Below, in pieces: positions 7,510 to 9,853 of a DNA stretch of 9,853 bases. Numbering within the stretch: the first letter of the stretch is position 1; each line of letters starts with the position of its first letter. This stretch comes from an uncultured Phenylobacterium sp. (GTDB taxonomy: Bacteria; Pseudomonadota; Alphaproteobacteria; Caulobacterales; Caulobacteraceae). Location of the stretch: the NCBI GenBank assembly GCA_945952175.1, contig CAMFHW010000118.1, positions 1 through 9,853 on the forward strand. The letters run 5' to 3'. The translations under genes were made by a program, and so were the position numbers. Below the pieces are notes generated by a model. The model was given only the letters and a program-made list of their open reading frames with translations, ran no database searches and was not told where the DNA came from.

Positions 7510-7543
7510 TTGCCCTCGCCCCCGCTTGCGGGGGAGAGGGCAA
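7510..7543. terminator. Strong hairpin between convergent otsA and thiolase-like genes
   Basis: TTGCCCTC (7510-7517) pairs with GAGGGCAA (7536-7543). After a single G/A mismatch, CCCCCG (7519-7524) pairs with CGGGGG (7529-7534) around a 4-nt CTTG loop, giving 14 base pairs. It lies in the 65-bp gap between the 3' ends of two convergent genes (stops at 7498 and 7564), where a bidirectional terminator is expected. No long T-run flanks it on either strand, so it may act as a factor-independent terminator with a weak tail or protect RNA 3' ends. The core resembles an intergenic palindrome repeated in Caulobacterales genomes; that comparison is from memory. Confidence 0.7.
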
Positions 7544-7563
7544 AGTCGCGCAGCTGCGTGACC

Positions 7564-9099
7564 TCAGTCGACGAACCGGAACCGGTTGAAGCCCTGGTCG
7601 TCGGTCGCGACCTCGATGCGGCGGCCCAGCGGGTCGCGGGCGCGGAACTGGGCGAGGGTCTCGGCGTCGCCCTCGGCCTGGTTGGCGGCGAAGCGGCGGC
7701 CGTTGGCGTCCAGCCGGCCGATCGCCACGATCACGTCGCCGTCCGGCCGCGGCACGGTGGTGTAGGTCTCCAGCATCGCCGGCCCCTCGGCCGTCTCGAT
7801 CTCGAGCCCCGGCGCGTGAGCCTCGGGCGCCTTTGCGCGGCGCGCCTGCGGATTGCTCCAGTCGGCCGGATCGGTGGAATAGATCCCGGCGGAATACTTG
7901 GTCAGGAAGCCGCCATTGGCGCCCACGAACACATAGTCGCCCGGCGTGGCGCGGGCCCGCTGCACCGCCTCGGCGATGGCGTGCATGGAGTAGTTGTTCC
8001 CCGCCCCGCCGAAATAGGGCAGGCCGCCGGTCAGGGTCAGGCCGCGCGGATCGTCCGCCGCGATGCCCAGCCCCTCGATCATGTTGAACACCGCGATCGG
8101 GAAGCAGGAATAGAAGTCGAAGGCCGCCATGTCGGCGGCGCTCTTGCCCGCCAGGTCAAGGGCCAGCTTGCCCGCCGCGATCGACTGCGGACTGGCCGAC
8201 AGGTCCGGCCGCTCCATCACCGTCAGCTCGTTGGCGTCGCCCTGGCCGTGCAGATAGACCAGCCGGTCCTCCGGCACGCCGAGTTCGCGCGCCTTGCCCA
8301 GCGAGGTCAGGATCACCGCCGCCGCCTGGTTCACCTGGTCCCGAGCCACCAGCATGCGGGTATAGGGATCGGCGACGATGCGATTGCGCTCGCTCACGGC
8401 CACCAGCTCGGCCGCGCTCCGCGCGGTCGGCGCCGCGGAATAGGGATTGGCGGCCGCGACCTGGGTGAACGGCTCGAACAGCGCGCCCATGGCCTGGGCG
8501 TAGCCGCCCCGATCCTGGCCCAGCCGGCCGCGGCGGGCGTTCTCGAACAGGGCGTAGGAGGGGATCGCGCCCCGCACCCGGTGCTTGCCGAGGGTGGCGG
8601 TGGTCATGCCGTCGAGGCCGTAGCCGCGGTCCTCGAGCTCGCCCTCCACCGTCTCCGACCAATCGGGCGTCTCGCCCTTGGCCGCCAGGTGGAGCACGGT
8701 CGACATGGCTTCCGACCCGACCAGCAGCACGGCCTGAGCCTCGCCGGCCGCGATGGCCGCGCAGAACTCGCCGACCAGCCGCTGCGGGCCCTGGCCGCCG
8801 GTGATCTCCAGGATCGCCCGCTTCGGGTCGGCGCCGATCCGCTTGGCGACCGAGCGCGGGAAGTTGTTCGAGGCGCCGAAGGGCGGCTTGGCCGCCGGGG
8901 TCGAGATCTCGAACTGGCGGATGCCCGCCACCACGTCGATCGCCCCGGCGAGATCGCCCCGCGCGCCCGCGTCCGCCACCGCCGCCCGCGCGGCCTCCGC
9001 GCCCAGCTCGACCGGCGAGAGCGCCCGATAGTCCGCGTCCGTGGGCCGTTCCGCCGCCTGGCCGACGCCAATGAGGACGGGTGTGCGGTCGTCGAGCAT
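7564..9099 (-). CDS. Thiolase-like protein, TLP1 type with extra C-terminal domain
   Basis: Member of the thiolase superfamily, 511 aa, against about 390-400 for ordinary thiolases. Residues about 5-405 show the thiolase fold pattern: TPVLIGVGQ (6-14), ELGAEAARAAVADAG (31-45), the region GGQGPQ...LLVGSEAMS (101-133) and DFYSCFPIAVFNM (328-340). The rest (about 425-511, APGLEIETAEGPAMLETYTTV to the end) matches the additional C-terminal domain of thiolase-like protein type 1. The nucleophilic Cys expected before SGLQ is replaced (TGGQGPQ, 100-106). The HDCF motif reads YSCF (330-333), the GHP-type motif is GGAGNN (364-369), and the second catalytic Cys position reads GANGG (393-397). Ordinary acetyl-CoA acetyltransferase chemistry is therefore unlikely, although such proteins are often given that name. 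It may bind acyl-CoA or a steroid/lipid thioester. The start is well supported by GGGGAG (9108-9113 on the plus strand) 8 nt before the ATG. It is transcribed towards otsA and is unrelated to the trehalose cluster. Confidence 0.85.
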   Translation of the reverse strand: MLDDRTPVLIGVGQAAERPTDADYRALSPVELGAEAARAAVADAGARGDLAGAIDVVAGIRQFEISTPAAKPPFGASNNFPRSVAKRIGADPKRAILEITGGQGPQRLVGEFCAAIAAGEAQAVLLVGSEAMSTVLHLAAKGETPDWSETVEGELEDRGYGLDGMTTATLGKHRVRGAIPSYALFENARRGRLGQDRGGYAQAMGALFEPFTQVAAANPYSAAPTARSAAELVAVSERNRIVADPYTRMLVARDQVNQAAAVILTSLGKARELGVPEDRLVYLHGQGDANELTVMERPDLSASPQSIAAGKLALDLAGKSAADMAAFDFYSCFPIAVFNMIEGLGIAADDPRGLTLTGGLPYFGGAGNNYSMHAIAEAVQRARATPGDYVFVGANGGFLTKYSAGIYSTDPADWSNPQARRAKAPEAHAPGLEIETAEGPAMLETYTTVPRPDGDVIVAIGRLDANGRRFAANQAEGDAETLAQFRARDPLGRRIEVATDDQGFNRFRFVD

Positions 9100-9247
9100 G
9101 TCGGAGTCTCCCCAAGACGCGCCTAAAAGGACTGTGCCTCGTCCCTGCCACGCCTGCCGCTAGGGCAGACCAGTCGGATTTGACCTCCGCCGGCCTGCGG
9201 CGTCCAACGCCATGGCGCAGCCGCCCGGCAGCCTTCATATTCCCGCC
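9100..9247. promoter_or_regulatory. Divergent intergenic region, promoters not resolved
   Basis: This 148-bp stretch separates the minus-strand thiolase-like gene from a plus-strand exported-protein gene and should hold promoters for both. The thiolase-side ribosome-binding site (complement of 9108-9113) is clear. TTGACC (9180-9185) resembles a -35 element for the plus-strand gene, but the sequence 17 nt downstream (TCCAAC, 9203-9208) is a poor -10. A short inverted repeat, CTGCC (9154-9158) and GGCAG (9164-9168), lies near the middle. No firm promoter call is possible. Confidence 0.4.
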
Positions 9248-9853
9248 ATGTCTGGTCCGTCCTTGAGTCGCGAACCGGCGCCGCGCGGCGCGCGACGCGC
9301 CGGACGGGTCGCCCTCGTGGCCGGCCTCGTCCTGGCGGGCGCCGCCGCCGCCCAGACCCTCAGCTCCGCCCAGAAGACCGCCGTCGACATCTTCGTCGCC
9401 CGCACCAGCCTGCCCCGCGGCTGGGTCGCCTCGATCAAACCGGGTCTGGTGGTGGCGATCCGCGACCGCGACGCGCTGGCGACCCGCAGCCCGGCCGACC
9501 GGATCCATCTGGTCGGCGAGGTGGTCGACGAGGAGGCCTCCGACCGCCTCGGCTACCGTTCCATGCGCCTGGCTGTGGAGATCAATTGCGAGACGCGGCG
9601 CGACCGGGTGGTCGAGATGGAGGTGTTCCCGAGCCCCAACCTCAAGGGCCAGGGCCAGGCGCGCGCCGTGCCCGGCGGCTGGGTCCAGCCTTCCGAGGAC
9701 GCCTATATGGGCGACGTGCTGCGCACGGTCTGCAAGGCCACGCCGCGGCTCGCCCGGGAGGACGCGCCCGCGCCGACGCCCAAGCCGGCGCCCCGTCCGC
9801 TCCCCGAACCCGCCAGGCCCGCGCCGGTGGTCCTGGCCGCCGCCGCCGCGGCC
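9248..9853 (+). CDS. Exported protein of unknown function, Pro/Ala-rich tail (partial)
   Basis: An open frame of 202 codons runs off the end of the window without a stop, so the C-terminus is missing. The N-terminus has basic residues (RRAGR, 16-20) followed by a hydrophobic stretch (VALVAGLVLAGAAAA, 21-35), which reads as a signal peptide cleaved near the AAAAQ at 32-36; an uncleaved anchor is possible. Residues about 45-165 form a compact domain with Trp56, LGYRSMRLAVEINCETRRDR (102-121) and Cys114 and Cys162, which could form a periplasmic disulfide. From about 170 the chain becomes a Pro/Ala-rich linker (APAPTPKPAPRPLPEP) ending in a poly-Ala run, as seen between a periplasmic domain and a further domain such as SPOR, but nothing beyond is visible. 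An in-frame ATG at 9212 would add 12 residues; neither start has a clear Shine-Dalgarno. The codon pattern matches its neighbours, supporting real coding. The function is not recognised. Confidence 0.72.
   Translation, partial: MSGPSLSREPAPRGARRAGRVALVAGLVLAGAAAAQTLSSAQKTAVDIFVARTSLPRGWVASIKPGLVVAIRDRDALATRSPADRIHLVGEVVDEEASDRLGYRSMRLAVEINCETRRDRVVEMEVFPSPNLKGQGQARAVPGGWVQPSEDAYMGDVLRTVCKATPRLAREDAPAPTPKPAPRPLPEPARPAPVVLAAAAAA

Noticed and set aside
7510..9126. Plus-strand open frame (538 codons) opposite the thiolase-like gene
   Set aside because: It is antisense to a complete thiolase-like protein with a good ribosome-binding site, and its own translation is low-complexity.
1..9853. Defence system, mobile element, CRISPR array or phage island
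   Set aside because: No transposase, integrase, nuclease or helicase-like gene, no regular repeat-spacer pattern, and no visible shift in base composition or codon use across the window. The content is metabolic.

Overview
The window is uniformly very GC-rich, with GC at almost every third codon position, densely packed genes and alphaproteobacterial gene content. The style fits Caulobacterales (a Phenylobacterium- or Caulobacter-like genome). The hairpin after otsA, a CCCTC/CCCCCGC...GCGGGGG/GAGGG palindrome, also resembles intergenic palindromes familiar from that group. The taxonomic placement is inference; there is no rRNA or marker gene in the window.

Five co-directional plus-strand genes fill positions 122 to 7498 and form a storage and stress carbohydrate cluster. 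In order they are a GT4 glycosyltransferase, an amylo-alpha-1,6-glucosidase (GH133, bacterial debranching-enzyme type), a GH15 trehalase/glucoamylase-like hydrolase, trehalose-6-phosphate phosphatase (otsB) and trehalose-6-phosphate synthase (otsA). Gaps are 8, 39 and 95 bp, and otsB and otsA overlap by 4 bp (ATGA). The 95-bp gap before otsB is the only sizeable one. It holds an inverted repeat, three copies of a hexamer and a possible EcfG-type (general stress sigma factor) promoter, so otsBA may have its own stress-responsive promoter. OtsA and OtsB make trehalose from UDP-glucose and glucose-6-phosphate, while the two hydrolases probably release glucose from alpha-glucans or trehalose. The GT4 substrate is unknown.

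A strong hairpin at 7510-7543 separates otsA from a convergent minus-strand gene (7564-9099). That gene encodes a thiolase-like protein of the TLP1 type with an extra C-terminal domain; the residues expected to be the catalytic cysteines of a true thiolase are missing. A 148-bp divergent intergenic region follows. After it begins a plus-strand gene for an exported protein of unknown function with a Pro/Ala-rich tail, cut off by the window end.

I found no mobile element, tRNA, rRNA, CRISPR array, phage gene or clearly new system. The points most worth a second look are the putative stress promoter of otsBA, the cysteine-less thiolase-like protein, the co-location of a possible trehalase with trehalose synthesis genes, and the unassigned GT4 enzyme.
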